A DNA stretch of 64,000 nucleotides. Origin: Sediminibacterium goheungense (GTDB taxonomy: Bacteria; Bacteroidota; Bacteroidia; Chitinophagales; Chitinophagaceae). Both the position numbers and the translations under genes were made by a program. Below the pieces are notes generated by a model that did no database searches, was not told where the DNA came from, and saw nothing but the letters and a program-made list of their open reading frames with translations. The stretch is from contig NZ_SNWP01000012.1 of the NCBI RefSeq assembly GCF_004361915.1, forward strand, positions 228,584 through 292,583, written 5' to 3'. This document shows positions 26,743 through 35,113 of this stretch, one piece after another (position 1 is the stretch's first letter; each line of letters begins with the position of its first letter).

Positions 26743-28089
26743 TTAAAAATCAGGATTAACGCCTGTGTAGTTAGAGGGTGTAATGGACTTTAATTCTTTC
26801 TTTACTGCCGCACTTACTTTCAGCGACTGAATAAAAGTCTGCATTGTTTTCTTATCAATTTTATGATTGCCACGGGTGAGGTCTTTTAAGGCCTCATAGG
26901 GGTTAGGGTAATGCTCTCTTCTCAGAATGGTCTGAATAGCTTCCGCAACCACTGCCCAGTTGTTTTCCAGATCGTCTTTTAGTTTTGCTTCGTTTAGTAC
27001 CAGTTTGCCCAAACCTTTTTCGATCGATTTGAAAGCGATCACAATATGTGCAACAGGGGAACCCATATTTCTCAGTACGGTTGAGTCGGTGAGATCACGC
27101 TGGAGGCGGCTGATGGGTAATTTGGCAGAAAGATGCTCCAATAAAGCATTGGCCATTCCCAGGTTACCTTCTGCATTTTCAAAATCAATAGGGTTTACTT
27201 TGTGAGGCATGGCTGAAGAACCAACTTCACCTTTTTTTGTTTTCTGTTTAAAGTAATCCATGCTGATATAGGTCCAGATATCACGACACAGATCCATCAG
27301 GATATTATTGATGCGTTTGAGGGCATCAAAATGCGTGGCCAGGCTATCGTAGTGCTCAATCTGGGTAGTAAACTGCATACGTTGCAGTCCCAGTGTGTTT
27401 TCCACGAAATCATTTCCAAGTACCACCCAGTTCTTTTTTGGGAAGGCAATATGATGAGCATTGAAATTACCGGTTGCACCACCGAACTTGGCTGCGTAGG
27501 GTATGCTGGCAAATAATTCGATCTGATTGTTCAGTCTCTCAACAAAAACCATCATTTCTTTTCCTAAACGTGTAGGAGAAGCCGGCTGTCCATGCGTACG
27601 TGCCAGCATGGGAATATCCTTCCACTGAACGGCTAACTGGTATACATGATTCTGTAAATTGATAAGAGTAGGCAGGTACTCATGTTCCATACAATGTTTC
27701 CAGCTGAGGGGTATGGAGGTATTATTAATATCCTGAGAGGTGAGTCCAAAATGTATCCACTCCTTCAAGTGGCCGATACCTGCTTTGTCTAATTGCTCTT
27801 TCAGGAAATATTCCACCGCTTTCACATCATGGTTGGTAACCGACTCTATTTGTTTGATTTGCTGTGCGTCATCGATACAGAAACCATCTAATACTTTCTT
27901 CAACTGTAAACGGGCTTTTGCGGGTAGCTTGAAAAAACGTTTATCTGCCAAAAAAAAGAAATACTCTATTTCAACCAGTACCCTGTATTTGATGAGCGCA
28001 TATTCAGAGAAGTACTCATCTAAATGCTGTACCTGTTTGCGATAACGTCCATCAATGGGTGTAACAGCGGTAAGTGGGCTAAGTTCCAT
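26743..28089 (-). CDS. purB: Adenylosuccinate lyase
   Basis: 448 residues. Catalyses the SAICAR-to-AICAR and adenylosuccinate-to-AMP steps of purine synthesis. The fumarase/aspartase superfamily signature G-S-S-A-M-P-H-K-V-N-P-I-D-F-E-N-A-E-G is intact, and T-H-G-Q-P-A-S-P-T-R-L-G-K-E carries the catalytic histidine region. L-T-S-Q-D-I-N-N-T lies near 120. It resembles the E. coli-type PurB. The gene is divergent from mqnA with a -7 element (TAAATTTGCA) at 28135-28142. Confidence 0.97.
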   Translation of the reverse strand: MELSPLTAVTPIDGRYRKQVQHLDEYFSEYALIKYRVLVEIEYFFFLADKRFFKLPAKARLQLKKVLDGFCIDDAQQIKQIESVTNHDVKAVEYFLKEQLDKAGIGHLKEWIHFGLTSQDINNTSIPLSWKHCMEHEYLPTLINLQNHVYQLAVQWKDIPMLARTHGQPASPTRLGKEMMVFVERLNNQIELFASIPYAAKFGGATGNFNAHHIAFPKKNWVVLGNDFVENTLGLQRMQFTTQIEHYDSLATHFDALKRINNILMDLCRDIWTYISMDYFKQKTKKGEVGSSAMPHKVNPIDFENAEGNLGMANALLEHLSAKLPISRLQRDLTDSTVLRNMGSPVAHIVIAFKSIEKGLGKLVLNEAKLKDDLENNWAVVAEAIQTILRREHYPNPYEALKDLTRGNHKIDKKTMQTFIQSLKVSAAVKKELKSITPSNYTGVNPDF

Positions 28090-28134
28090 CTGCGATTTTG
28101 AGGTTATTTATTGATTATTGGTTTTCTTTGCATG

Positions 28135-28142
28135 CAAATTTA
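28135..28142 (-). promoter_or_regulatory. purB -7 element (TAAATTTG, then CA)
   Basis: On the minus strand TAAATTTGCA is 45 nt upstream of the purB ATG. It is half of the 12-nt palindrome TTTGCATGCAAA (28127-28138), whose other half reads TTTCTTTGCA toward mqnA, so the two divergent units may share one promoter core. Confidence 0.55.
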
Positions 28143-28148
28143 GCTGAA

Positions 28149-28892
28149 TTGGACAAGAGATTAAGGATTGGAGCCGTTAGTTATTTGAATACCCGACCTA
28201 TGATGTATGGGATTCATCGTTCAGGGCTGATGCAGAAAGTAGACATGGTGGCCGATTTCCCGGCCAATATTGCCGCTATGTTATTGAATGATGAGATTGA
28301 TATAGGTCTGGTGCCAGTGGCGATTATCCCCCGCTTACAGGAAGCCCATATCATTACCAACTATTGTATTGGAGCGGTTGGAAGGGTTGAATCTGTTGGT
28401 ATCTTCAGTGAAGTGCCCATTGAAAAGGTAGAAAAACTGATTCTGGACTACCAAAGCAGGACTTCTGTTAACCTTGCCAGGATTTTATTGAAAGAATACT
28501 GGAAGAAAGAAATCCAGATCGAGCAGGCTAAAGAAGATTACAGACACCTGATTCAGGGCACTACAGCCGCTGTTGTAATCGGAGACAGGGCATTGTCGCA
28601 GCAAAAAAAATCTGCTTATTACTATGATTTAAGTGAAGCATGGTATAAACATACAGGCTTACCTTTTGTATTTGCTGCCTGGATAGGGAATAAACCAGTG
28701 GATACTGATTTTGAAGATGCCTTTAACAGAGCCAACGCATATGGATTAAACCATATTGATGAAGTGGTACAGGAATTGACTTTTGCGGATTATGACCTGA
28801 AAAAATACTACACACAAAATATCAGCTATATATTAGATGAGCAGAAACGAAAAGGACTGGATCTTTTTCTTCAAAAATTAACCCAACTCTAA
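28149..28892 (+). CDS. mqnA: Chorismate dehydratase, futalosine menaquinone pathway
   Basis: 247 residues from a TTG at 28149; the frame has no ATG before the conserved N-terminus L-R-I-G-A-V-S-Y-L-N-T-R-P. A TTG at 28098 would add 17 residues and overlap the promoter region. MqnA converts chorismate to 3-enolpyruvylbenzoate, the first step of the futalosine route. Further family segments are D-I-G-L-V-P-V-A-I-I and L-D-Y-Q-S-R-T-S-V-N-L. The fold is that of a periplasmic-binding-protein-like enzyme, cytosolic here. No other mqn gene is in the window. The GT2 gene follows after 7 nt. Confidence 0.88.
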   Translation: MDKRLRIGAVSYLNTRPMMYGIHRSGLMQKVDMVADFPANIAAMLLNDEIDIGLVPVAIIPRLQEAHIITNYCIGAVGRVESVGIFSEVPIEKVEKLILDYQSRTSVNLARILLKEYWKKEIQIEQAKEDYRHLIQGTTAAVVIGDRALSQQKKSAYYYDLSEAWYKHTGLPFVFAAWIGNKPVDTDFEDAFNRANAYGLNHIDEVVQELTFADYDLKKYYTQNISYILDEQKRKGLDLFLQKLTQL

Positions 28893-28899
28893 AAGCATC

Positions 28900-29682
28900 A
28901 TGAATGGTATTTCAGTAATCACCATTTGTTTCAATAACCTGACCGATGTGCAAAAAACCTGTGCATCTGTTGACGCACAAACCATGCCTCCACAGGAGCA
29001 TTGGATCATTAACGGGTCTACTAATTCCGATATTGCAGACTGGCTGGAACATACGCTTCAACCAGCATATCGTAAATGGATCAATGAAAGAGATAAAGGT
29101 ATAGCTGATGCCTTTAATAAAGGGATACGAAAAGCCAATGCCCCTATAACCCATTTACTGAATGCCGGAGATATTTATGCTGGTACAGATGTGTTGGCTA
29201 CTGTTTCTTCCTTTTTTCAGATACACCCAACGGTACAATGGATCAGTGGAAATATTGAACTCATAAGAGGTGGTGAGAAAGTAATCATCGGAAAACCGTT
29301 TGAAAAAGGAAAACTATACAGGGGTATGCGTAGTGTATCGCATCCTACATGGTTTGTAAAGAAAGAGGTGTACCAGCGTGTTGGTTATTTTAAATCGGAG
29401 TATAAGATTGCAATGGACTATGATATGATGTGCCGTTTGGGTGACGAAGCTTATCAATACCTGCCTAAAACCATTGCTATATTTGATGATACAGGTGTTA
29501 GCTCCACACAGTATCTGCGGTCTCTGGCTGAAAACAAAACCGTTTATGAGTCATATTTCGGAAAGTCAGTAAAACTGGCATTTTGGCAATTAAGGCTAAA
29601 GCTATTATATTATCTACTCCAGAGCAGTATCGGTAAATGGTTGTTCCTTGTAAAGAAAAAAATGGGTCTGGAAAACTGGTAA
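28900..29682 (+). CDS. Glycosyltransferase family 2, WcaE-like
   Basis: 260 residues. GT-A fold N-terminus I-S-V-I-T-I-C-F-N-N, then N-E-R-D-K-G-I-A-D-A-F-N-K-G-I, a motif typical of the WcaE/colanic-acid-type GT2 group, and L-L-N-A-G-D at the usual DxD position. A W-F-V-K-K-E-V-Y-Q-R-V-G-Y-F segment and M-D-Y-D-M-M-C-R-L follow, with a C-terminal hydrophobic stretch. The donor and acceptor are unknown. It begins 7 nt after mqnA but by content belongs with the glycan cluster to its right. Confidence 0.85.
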   Translation: MNGISVITICFNNLTDVQKTCASVDAQTMPPQEHWIINGSTNSDIADWLEHTLQPAYRKWINERDKGIADAFNKGIRKANAPITHLLNAGDIYAGTDVLATVSSFFQIHPTVQWISGNIELIRGGEKVIIGKPFEKGKLYRGMRSVSHPTWFVKKEVYQRVGYFKSEYKIAMDYDMMCRLGDEAYQYLPKTIAIFDDTGVSSTQYLRSLAENKTVYESYFGKSVKLAFWQLRLKLLYYLLQSSIGKWLFLVKKKMGLENW

Positions 29683-29687
29683 CTAGC

Positions 29688-29713
29688 ATATGGCTAATAG
29701 CTGATAGCTTGTA
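29688..29713. repeat. Short family A heptamer run at convergent stops
   Basis: Read on the minus strand the units are AGCTATC, AGCTATT, AGCCATA. They encode the last residues of the GT9 protein (A-I-S-Y) and contain its stop at 29694-29696. Only 11 nt separate the two convergent stops. Confidence 0.6.
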
Positions 29714-30821
29714 TTACCTGTTCTGGTGAAACCAAACTGTAAGGCAGATCAATTACAAATTCGTACTTGCTTCGCACCAGTTCTTCATTAGCTAATTCCT
29801 CCTGAATTTGTTTTGGATAAACTGCAATAAAATGACCCGATAATTCTTTGGGATAGGGTGCAAAGCGCTTGTATTGTGACCCGTTGAAAATGCCTGTTAC
29901 CGGGCAACCTACCGCAGCGGCTAAGTGCACCGATCCGGTATCAACTGATAATAACATAGAAGCTTTCTGCAGAACGGTCAGCATTTCTGGCAGGGAGGTT
30001 TTTCCGGTTAGATCGAGAAGGGGATAGGTATATGCTTTACAAAAAGCATCGGTGTATATTTTATCACCTGCAGCACCGCAAACAACGGCTGTATACCCTT
30101 TCTGTTCATATAGATAAGTTGCTACTTTCACGAAGTTGTCTACCGGCCAGATTCTGGTCTTACTCCGGGAGCCAGGAAAAACAACGATAAATTTTTCCGG
30201 CAAGCCATCGTAGGGAGGTAATAAAGGTGAAGCCACTTTGGTGTCTACCACAGAAGAATAAATGCCGGTAATGAATTCTGTGAACATCCTGTTGCGATAA
30301 AATTCAAATAGGGGCTTGTAGGGATGATCAAAGAGTTGGGTGTATAAGTCTTTATCGTAACCCAGTTCATAGGGCTGTACACTTTCCGTGTTTGCAATCA
30401 TGCCAATATTTTCTTTGGCTCCTGCAGCCCGGATAATGCTGTCATCATATCTTTTATCCCGGGAGAAAGTAGGGTTGATAGCGGTTGTATAACCCTGCCG
30501 GTAAATCATTTGTAGAAATCTATATCGGTAACGTAGTTCGGATTTAAAACGGATTTTGTCGATCCAGAAATGTTTGTTTACCGATGATGCATCGAACTGT
30601 TCAAACAAAGATTTCCAGCTCCGGTTACCACAAAAATGTATTTCATGGTTGCTGTATTTCGGTGAAGCAACGATCTCATTCAGGAAATTGCGCCAAAGCA
30701 TGTAATCACCTATCTCATCGACCCTTACAATCAGTAGTTTTGGCTGCAGAGGTTTTTGCCTGTACCCCAAACGGGCCAGCCATAAGAGGCAGTCGTAAAC
30801 AATACCTTTAATCCGGTTCAA
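29694..30821 (-). CDS. Glycosyltransferase family 9 (heptosyltransferase-like)
   Basis: 375 residues from a TTG at 30821, chosen because a promoter element lies at 30843-30850; longer in-frame readings would start upstream of that promoter. GT-B features: L-L-I-V-R-V-D-E-I-G-D near 28-38, F-P-G-S-R-S-K-T-R-I-W-P, and the nucleotide-site V-D-T-G-S-V-H-L-A-A-A-V-G-C-P. Such enzymes usually transfer ADP-heptose or a related sugar to lipid A core or O-glycan. The lack of an ATG start is notable. It is convergent with the GT2 gene and divergent from the methyltransferase-like gene at 30928. Confidence 0.85.
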   Translation of the reverse strand: MNRIKGIVYDCLLWLARLGYRQKPLQPKLLIVRVDEIGDYMLWRNFLNEIVASPKYSNHEIHFCGNRSWKSLFEQFDASSVNKHFWIDKIRFKSELRYRYRFLQMIYRQGYTTAINPTFSRDKRYDDSIIRAAGAKENIGMIANTESVQPYELGYDKDLYTQLFDHPYKPLFEFYRNRMFTEFITGIYSSVVDTKVASPLLPPYDGLPEKFIVVFPGSRSKTRIWPVDNFVKVATYLYEQKGYTAVVCGAAGDKIYTDAFCKAYTYPLLDLTGKTSLPEMLTVLQKASMLLSVDTGSVHLAAAVGCPVTGIFNGSQYKRFAPYPKELSGHFIAVYPKQIQEELANEELVRSKYEFVIDLPYSLVSPEQVIQAISY

Positions 30822-30842
30822 AATAGTCGTTTCTGGGTCATG

Positions 30843-30850
30843 CAAATGTA
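30843..30850 (-). promoter_or_regulatory. GT9-gene -7 element (TACATTTG, then CA)
   Basis: On the minus strand TACATTTGCA fits the extended -7 consensus and places the transcript start close to 30836, about 15 nt before the TTG start. Confidence 0.55.
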
Positions 30851-30927
30851 CAATCTGTAGACAGATGAAGTCAGATTTTATGACTTGGCATCCGATATGT
30901 ATTTTTACTGCTACTAAATATACCAAA

Positions 30928-31788
30928 ATGGGCTTTCTCGGTAACCTGAAAAATCGTCTTTATATCAAGCTCCGGAGAACACTTAATCTGGAACAGATAG
31001 ATTATAAGCTGAATAAAATAAATATGCTGCAGGTTGATGAATACCTGCAAAACCATTTATACAACAATCCCCGGTATCAGCAGGCCGATAAACTAAACAG
31101 ATACGAGTTTCAGGTATTCTCACAGGTAGGAGACGATGGTATGATTGAGGAAATCTTCAAAAGAATAGGTACTACCAATCAATATTTTGTTGAATTCGGG
31201 GTAGAAGATGGCAGTGAAACCAACAGCACATACCTGCTATACAAAGGCTGGAAAGGTTTATGGATGGATGGGAGTGAGGAGCATATTGCCAAAATTCATC
31301 AAACCTGCCCTAAAGCAATATCGCGTGGTGATTTAAAAGCGATACAGGCTTTTATTACAGCTGAGAATATTGAATACCTGTTTGAAAAAGCCGGCGTACC
31401 GGCTGAACCTGATCTTTTATCGATCGACATAGACAGGAATGATTATTATGTGTGGAAGTCTATTCAGAAATACCGCCCCAGGGTGGTGATCATTGAATAC
31501 AATGCTATTTTCCGACCCGGATGTGAATTTGTGATTGAATATGATGCGGCATCCATGTGGGATGGTTCAGCCAATACCGGTGCAAGCCTGGATGCCATTT
31601 GTAAACTGGCGGAAGAAAAGGGATATAAATTAGTAGGTTGTTGTTTTGCCGGGGTGAATGCTTATTTTGTGAGACAAGATCTGATAGGGAACCATTTTAC
31701 CGGACCGTTTACCAGTGCCAATCATTATGAACCTCCACGGTATTATTTGTATACTAAACCGGGGCACCCGAGGAAAATTAATTTGTAA
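30928..31788 (+). CDS. FkbM-like SAM-dependent methyltransferase domain protein
   Basis: 286 residues from ATG 30928; an ATG at 30865 would add 21 residues unlike the conserved start. After about 60 helical residues comes a Rossmann pattern: Q-Y-F-V-E-F-G-V-E-D-G-S-E-T-N-S (motif I), G-L-W-M-D-G-S (strand 2), L-L-S-I-D-I-D-R-N-D-Y-Y-V-W (strand 4), and V-V-I-I-E-Y-N (strand 5). The order resembles FkbM-type O-methyltransferases, yet the family assignment is weak. Its stop is 4 nt from the convergent tylF-like stop. It may decorate a surface glycan. Confidence 0.65.
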   Translation: MGFLGNLKNRLYIKLRRTLNLEQIDYKLNKINMLQVDEYLQNHLYNNPRYQQADKLNRYEFQVFSQVGDDGMIEEIFKRIGTTNQYFVEFGVEDGSETNSTYLLYKGWKGLWMDGSEEHIAKIHQTCPKAISRGDLKAIQAFITAENIEYLFEKAGVPAEPDLLSIDIDRNDYYVWKSIQKYRPRVVIIEYNAIFRPGCEFVIEYDAASMWDGSANTGASLDAICKLAEEKGYKLVGCCFAGVNAYFVRQDLIGNHFTGPFTSANHYEPPRYYLYTKPGHPRKINL

Positions 31789-31792
31789 CGGT

Positions 31793-32611
31793 CTAATTAC
31801 TTTTCGTCTTTCTCATAAAAGCGCTGCCACTTTTATCGGGCATAAGTATGATATGTTCTCCAGACTGCTTGCAAAATTCATCAATGGCTTTTTTTGAACC
31901 ATCCCAATGCAGGCTTGAATAATCGTGCAGAAAAAACAAACCACCTTTTGGCATACGTTCATAAAAGAATTCGAGTCCGGCTTTTGTAGGTGCATATAAA
32001 TCGCAGTCCAGACTTACAATTGCATATTGTCTGTTCTGGTGTTCGGGGGTGATGGTGTCCGGGAAAAAGCCTTTTACAAAAGAACAATGTGTAACAGCCT
32101 GACCAATAACCTGCTTTACCAGTTCAATGGAAGTGTTGTTGAAATCTGTGTCTTTTTGTGCATCAATGCCTGTCAGATCATCTTTGCTAAAACCTTCATA
32201 GGTATCGAAAAGAAAAACCTGCCGTTGTTCGCTGGCTGCATAATGGGCGAGTATGGCAGCAGTATTGCCTCTCCAGACACCCAGTTCAGCAAAGTCTCCT
32301 TTAATATCTTCAGCCAGTACTTGTTTGCAGTTTAGTATAAAACCCCATAAGCGGGCCGTATCGCCTCCGTTATTTCTGCGATTATGGGAAGAGAATCTTT
32401 TTTGTAATTCGTAAAACTCAGGATGTGCCTGAAAAGCTGTATGTGAATCCGGCTGATAGGCTGTAAAGAAAGGTCCCCAATAAGAAAAACCCAGATGAAA
32501 AATATTACCCAGAATTTCCTGGGTATGGATACGATTCATCAATCGTTGTGTGGGGGTACGTTTTTTAAAGTAGCCCTTTATTTTTACCAGAAATTTTTTA
32601 AGCTCGCTCAT
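31793..32611 (-). CDS. TylF/MycF-type O-methyltransferase
   Basis: 272 residues. D-F-A-E-L-G-V-W-R-G-N-T-A is the motif I of macrocin-O-methyltransferase relatives; V-F-L-F-D-T-Y-E-G-F gives strand 2; Y-A-I-V-S-L-D-C-D-L-Y-A-P-T contains metal-binding aspartates of the family; F-F-L-H-D-Y-S-S follows. Members methylate sugar hydroxyls in antibiotic or glycan synthesis. It is the last gene of the minus-strand glycan run and starts 7 nt after the FkbM stop. Confidence 0.88.
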   Translation of the reverse strand: MSELKKFLVKIKGYFKKRTPTQRLMNRIHTQEILGNIFHLGFSYWGPFFTAYQPDSHTAFQAHPEFYELQKRFSSHNRRNNGGDTARLWGFILNCKQVLAEDIKGDFAELGVWRGNTAAILAHYAASEQRQVFLFDTYEGFSKDDLTGIDAQKDTDFNNTSIELVKQVIGQAVTHCSFVKGFFPDTITPEHQNRQYAIVSLDCDLYAPTKAGLEFFYERMPKGGLFFLHDYSSLHWDGSKKAIDEFCKQSGEHIILMPDKSGSAFMRKTKSN

Positions 32612-32618
32612 GCCGGTA

Positions 32619-33530
32619 TTATATTACGGGTAATGAATTTTCTGATGCAATGAATTTCTCCGACAGGTCGCTGTCATCTTCATGGAAAAGACAAACATAG
32701 TAATATTCAATACAACTATTGTCGGTATCTGCATAACGGTGCATAGCCGTAATCAGGTTTTCCTGTTCGAAAGGCATATTCATAATAAAACGTCCGTTCT
32801 GATCAAAAAAAGTAATGAAATGATAGCCGGCAGCACCTAATGCGATCAGTGTAGAGAGACCGTCTTCTCCGATCTGCTCCATTTTATTTCGGTTGTATTC
32901 AAAATAAATAACCGGCTTTTTCTCGCGAATTAGTTTTACGGCCCCTCGCATAACAATCGTATCAAAGCCTTCGCAGTTTATTTTGAGTAATTTGAGCATC
33001 CTGTTCTGCAGGTGTTCTTCTGCCAGTACTTCATCAACGGTTTTGAAATGAATGGTAGTATTGCCTTCTTCTGAAGGTATAATTGTCGTGTTCCATCCAT
33101 GGTGCAATAAAGCTGCTTTTTTGCTTTCTATTTTTTCACCTAAATAGGTTTTGATCAAAGTCACATTTTTGAGTGACATGGTATTTCTTTTTAACAGATC
33201 AAATAGAAAATCATCACCTTCAATACTGATGATGGGTACTTCTGCAGCGGTTTTAATTTTGACAATACTGTCGCCAATATTGGCACCCGCATCAATAATA
33301 GAAACAGAAGGATATTTTTCAGCAATAAGAGCTGTTAGCCTTCCCAATTGGTTCTTTGCTCCAGCATCATCTTTATAGATACCGATCATTGGATGATTAC
33401 CGGGTATCTCAAGCATATAATTTCCAACCATAAGCTTTTTAACCTTATTTGTTTGCTTATGATGCTTTGTTTTTGCTTTTACCAATTCATATCCAAAAAT
33501 CTTCCATACTGGTTTTGTCGAACTGTGCAT
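32619..33530 (-). CDS. FkbM family methyltransferase
   Basis: 303 residues. FkbM motifs are clear: S-I-I-D-A-G-A-N-I-G-D-S (motif I), I-S-I-E-G-D-D-F-L-F-D-L-L (strand 2), and L-L-K-I-N-C-E-G-F-D-T-I-V-M-R-G-A (strand 4), then P-V-I-Y-F-E-Y-N. Such enzymes O-methylate sugars or polyketides. It lies between TylF (7 nt) and the GT9-like gene (39 nt) in the same direction, pointing to a common transcript. Confidence 0.9.
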   Translation of the reverse strand: MHSSTKPVWKIFGYELVKAKTKHHKQTNKVKKLMVGNYMLEIPGNHPMIGIYKDDAGAKNQLGRLTALIAEKYPSVSIIDAGANIGDSIVKIKTAAEVPIISIEGDDFLFDLLKRNTMSLKNVTLIKTYLGEKIESKKAALLHHGWNTTIIPSEEGNTTIHFKTVDEVLAEEHLQNRMLKLLKINCEGFDTIVMRGAVKLIREKKPVIYFEYNRNKMEQIGEDGLSTLIALGAAGYHFITFFDQNGRFIMNMPFEQENLITAMHRYADTDNSCIEYYYVCLFHEDDSDLSEKFIASENSLPVI

Positions 33531-33569
33531 AAAGATTAGGTGCTTTAAAGGTCTGGTTGTATAACAATA

Positions 33570-34466
33570 TTACATCCTGTTATGCAGATCTGATACAATC
33601 TTTTCAAATTGCAGCTGATAGCAGAAATCGTAAGCGCCCGGCCCCTCAGGTATTACATTCGGACATTGGTAGTAGACTTCCAGTATCCTGGGCACTTTCA
33701 GTGCTTCGGCAAGTGAAAAAGGAAAAGACTGATTGCCGATAAAGAATTTTGAACCGGCAATAATTGCGGCCAGTTCTGCAAAATTGGAAACAGGTTGGTA
33801 TACGAGATGGGGGAGTTCTTTTTTCATGGCTTCGTATTCGTCTGGTACACCTACAAAAACAAGGTTGGCGTACTTTGATAAAAAAGAATACGAAATGCCG
33901 GGTGTATGGTACCGGCTGCTTCTTGCCAGTACAATTTTATCGGAAAAACGTAGATCAGGCTGTATCTGCAGCCAGGGTGCACCTAAGTCGGCGGTTACAG
34001 CAAACGTAAGAAAATACCAGCGGGCTATGCTGTACATCCTGTAATCGAAAGGGAAAGCACGAAACGCTGTAAGGTCATAATGTATCGCTTCACCATTCCA
34101 GGCACCGAAAAAATGAAAATCCGGCTGTTGTGCTATCAAAGGAGCAAACATCGACACACTTTTTTCATTCAGCATCACGTTGCCGTTTGGGTGTTTCATT
34201 TGTTTGGTGAAATCTCTGTTGGGCTGATGAAGCTCAAAATACAGGTTGATTTTTCTTCCCTTTGCCAATGCTTTCATCGCAGGTATCGAATAAATAACAT
34301 CTCCTGCATGTCCGGTATGTTTAAAATGAACCGTATCTCCTGTTATGGGTAATAGTGGGGTCAAAACCTGCGGCAAATGCCGGATACCATCCGTAAATCT
34401 TTTTTCTTTTTGCCTGTGGTTATAATCCAGCTTCCAGTTATGCACTATGTTCTTTAGTAAAGACAT
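33570..34466 (-). CDS. Glycosyltransferase-like protein, GT-B/GT9-related
   Basis: 298 residues. H-T-G-H-A-G-D-V-I-Y-S-I-P-A-M-K-A-L (about 50-67) is a GT9-like N-terminal loop. G-S-K-F-F-I-G-N-Q-S-F-P-F-S-L-A-E-A-L-K-V-P-R corresponds to the GT9 nucleotide-site region, though the usual D-T/S-G is replaced by G-N-Q-S. The catalytic state is uncertain. The neighbours are 39 nt downstream (FkbM) and 5 nt upstream (methyltransferase), in one apparent operon. Confidence 0.65.
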   Translation of the reverse strand: MSLLKNIVHNWKLDYNHRQKEKRFTDGIRHLPQVLTPLLPITGDTVHFKHTGHAGDVIYSIPAMKALAKGRKINLYFELHQPNRDFTKQMKHPNGNVMLNEKSVSMFAPLIAQQPDFHFFGAWNGEAIHYDLTAFRAFPFDYRMYSIARWYFLTFAVTADLGAPWLQIQPDLRFSDKIVLARSSRYHTPGISYSFLSKYANLVFVGVPDEYEAMKKELPHLVYQPVSNFAELAAIIAGSKFFIGNQSFPFSLAEALKVPRILEVYYQCPNVIPEGPGAYDFCYQLQFEKIVSDLHNRM

Positions 34467-34471
34467 CTGCT

Positions 34472-35065
34472 TTAGTTCAGTTTATATACTTTTAAAACGA
34501 TCACCACATTGTAGTCAATTTCACAATTACTACTGAATAATATTTCGTAACGTATGCCCGAAATCTCATTCATTCTTTCCAGCATCAGGTCATAACCCAT
34601 ATTGGCGTGAATATGATACGGATTCATCGGAATACCCATTTCCCGGCAATAAATCTCATACTTAGGCTGGTCGGGGAACACAAGAATAAGATTGCCGCCC
34701 GATTTCAGGATGCGAATAAATTTACGTAATGCATCACCTGTATCGGTAAAATCTTCTATCAGATGGCTTGTATACACATAGTCATAAGTATTATCGGGAA
34801 CAGGTATTTCGTTGTTAATTACATCAACACCTATATCAACCTTATCTTTTCCTGTATGTGTATATGGTTGAGGGAAATCGATGCCATCACAATTTGTTTT
34901 CATGATTTTATCGCCACCAAAACCAATATCACATCCTTTGCCTGTACAATAGGCCGTAACCCAATGCCTTACTTTGGCTGTTTCGGAGGGTGAAACAAAG
35001 CGAATCCCAAACCAGCGACTTAATGTTCCCTTGATTTTTCTTTCCAGTTTTAAAGCCAGACTCAT
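34472..35065 (-). CDS. SAM-dependent methyltransferase, Methyltransf_11-like
   Basis: 197 residues from ATG 35065; a start at 35101 adds 12 basic residues. G-C-D-I-G-F-G-G-D-K is a modified motif I, D-Y-V-Y-T-S-H-L-I-E-D-F the post-motif I helix, and L-K-S-G-G-N-L-I-L-V-F-P-D the strand after it. It is typical of small methyltransferases embedded in glycosyltransferase clusters. The gap is 5 nt to the GT9-like gene. Confidence 0.8.
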   Translation of the reverse strand: MSLALKLERKIKGTLSRWFGIRFVSPSETAKVRHWVTAYCTGKGCDIGFGGDKIMKTNCDGIDFPQPYTHTGKDKVDIGVDVINNEIPVPDNTYDYVYTSHLIEDFTDTGDALRKFIRILKSGGNLILVFPDQPKYEIYCREMGIPMNPYHIHANMGYDLMLERMNEISGIRYEILFSSNCEIDYNVVIVLKVYKLN

Positions 35066-35113
35066 GCGTATATTTTTTCTTTTTAATCTCCGCCATCTCA
35101 AACGGAGAAAATA

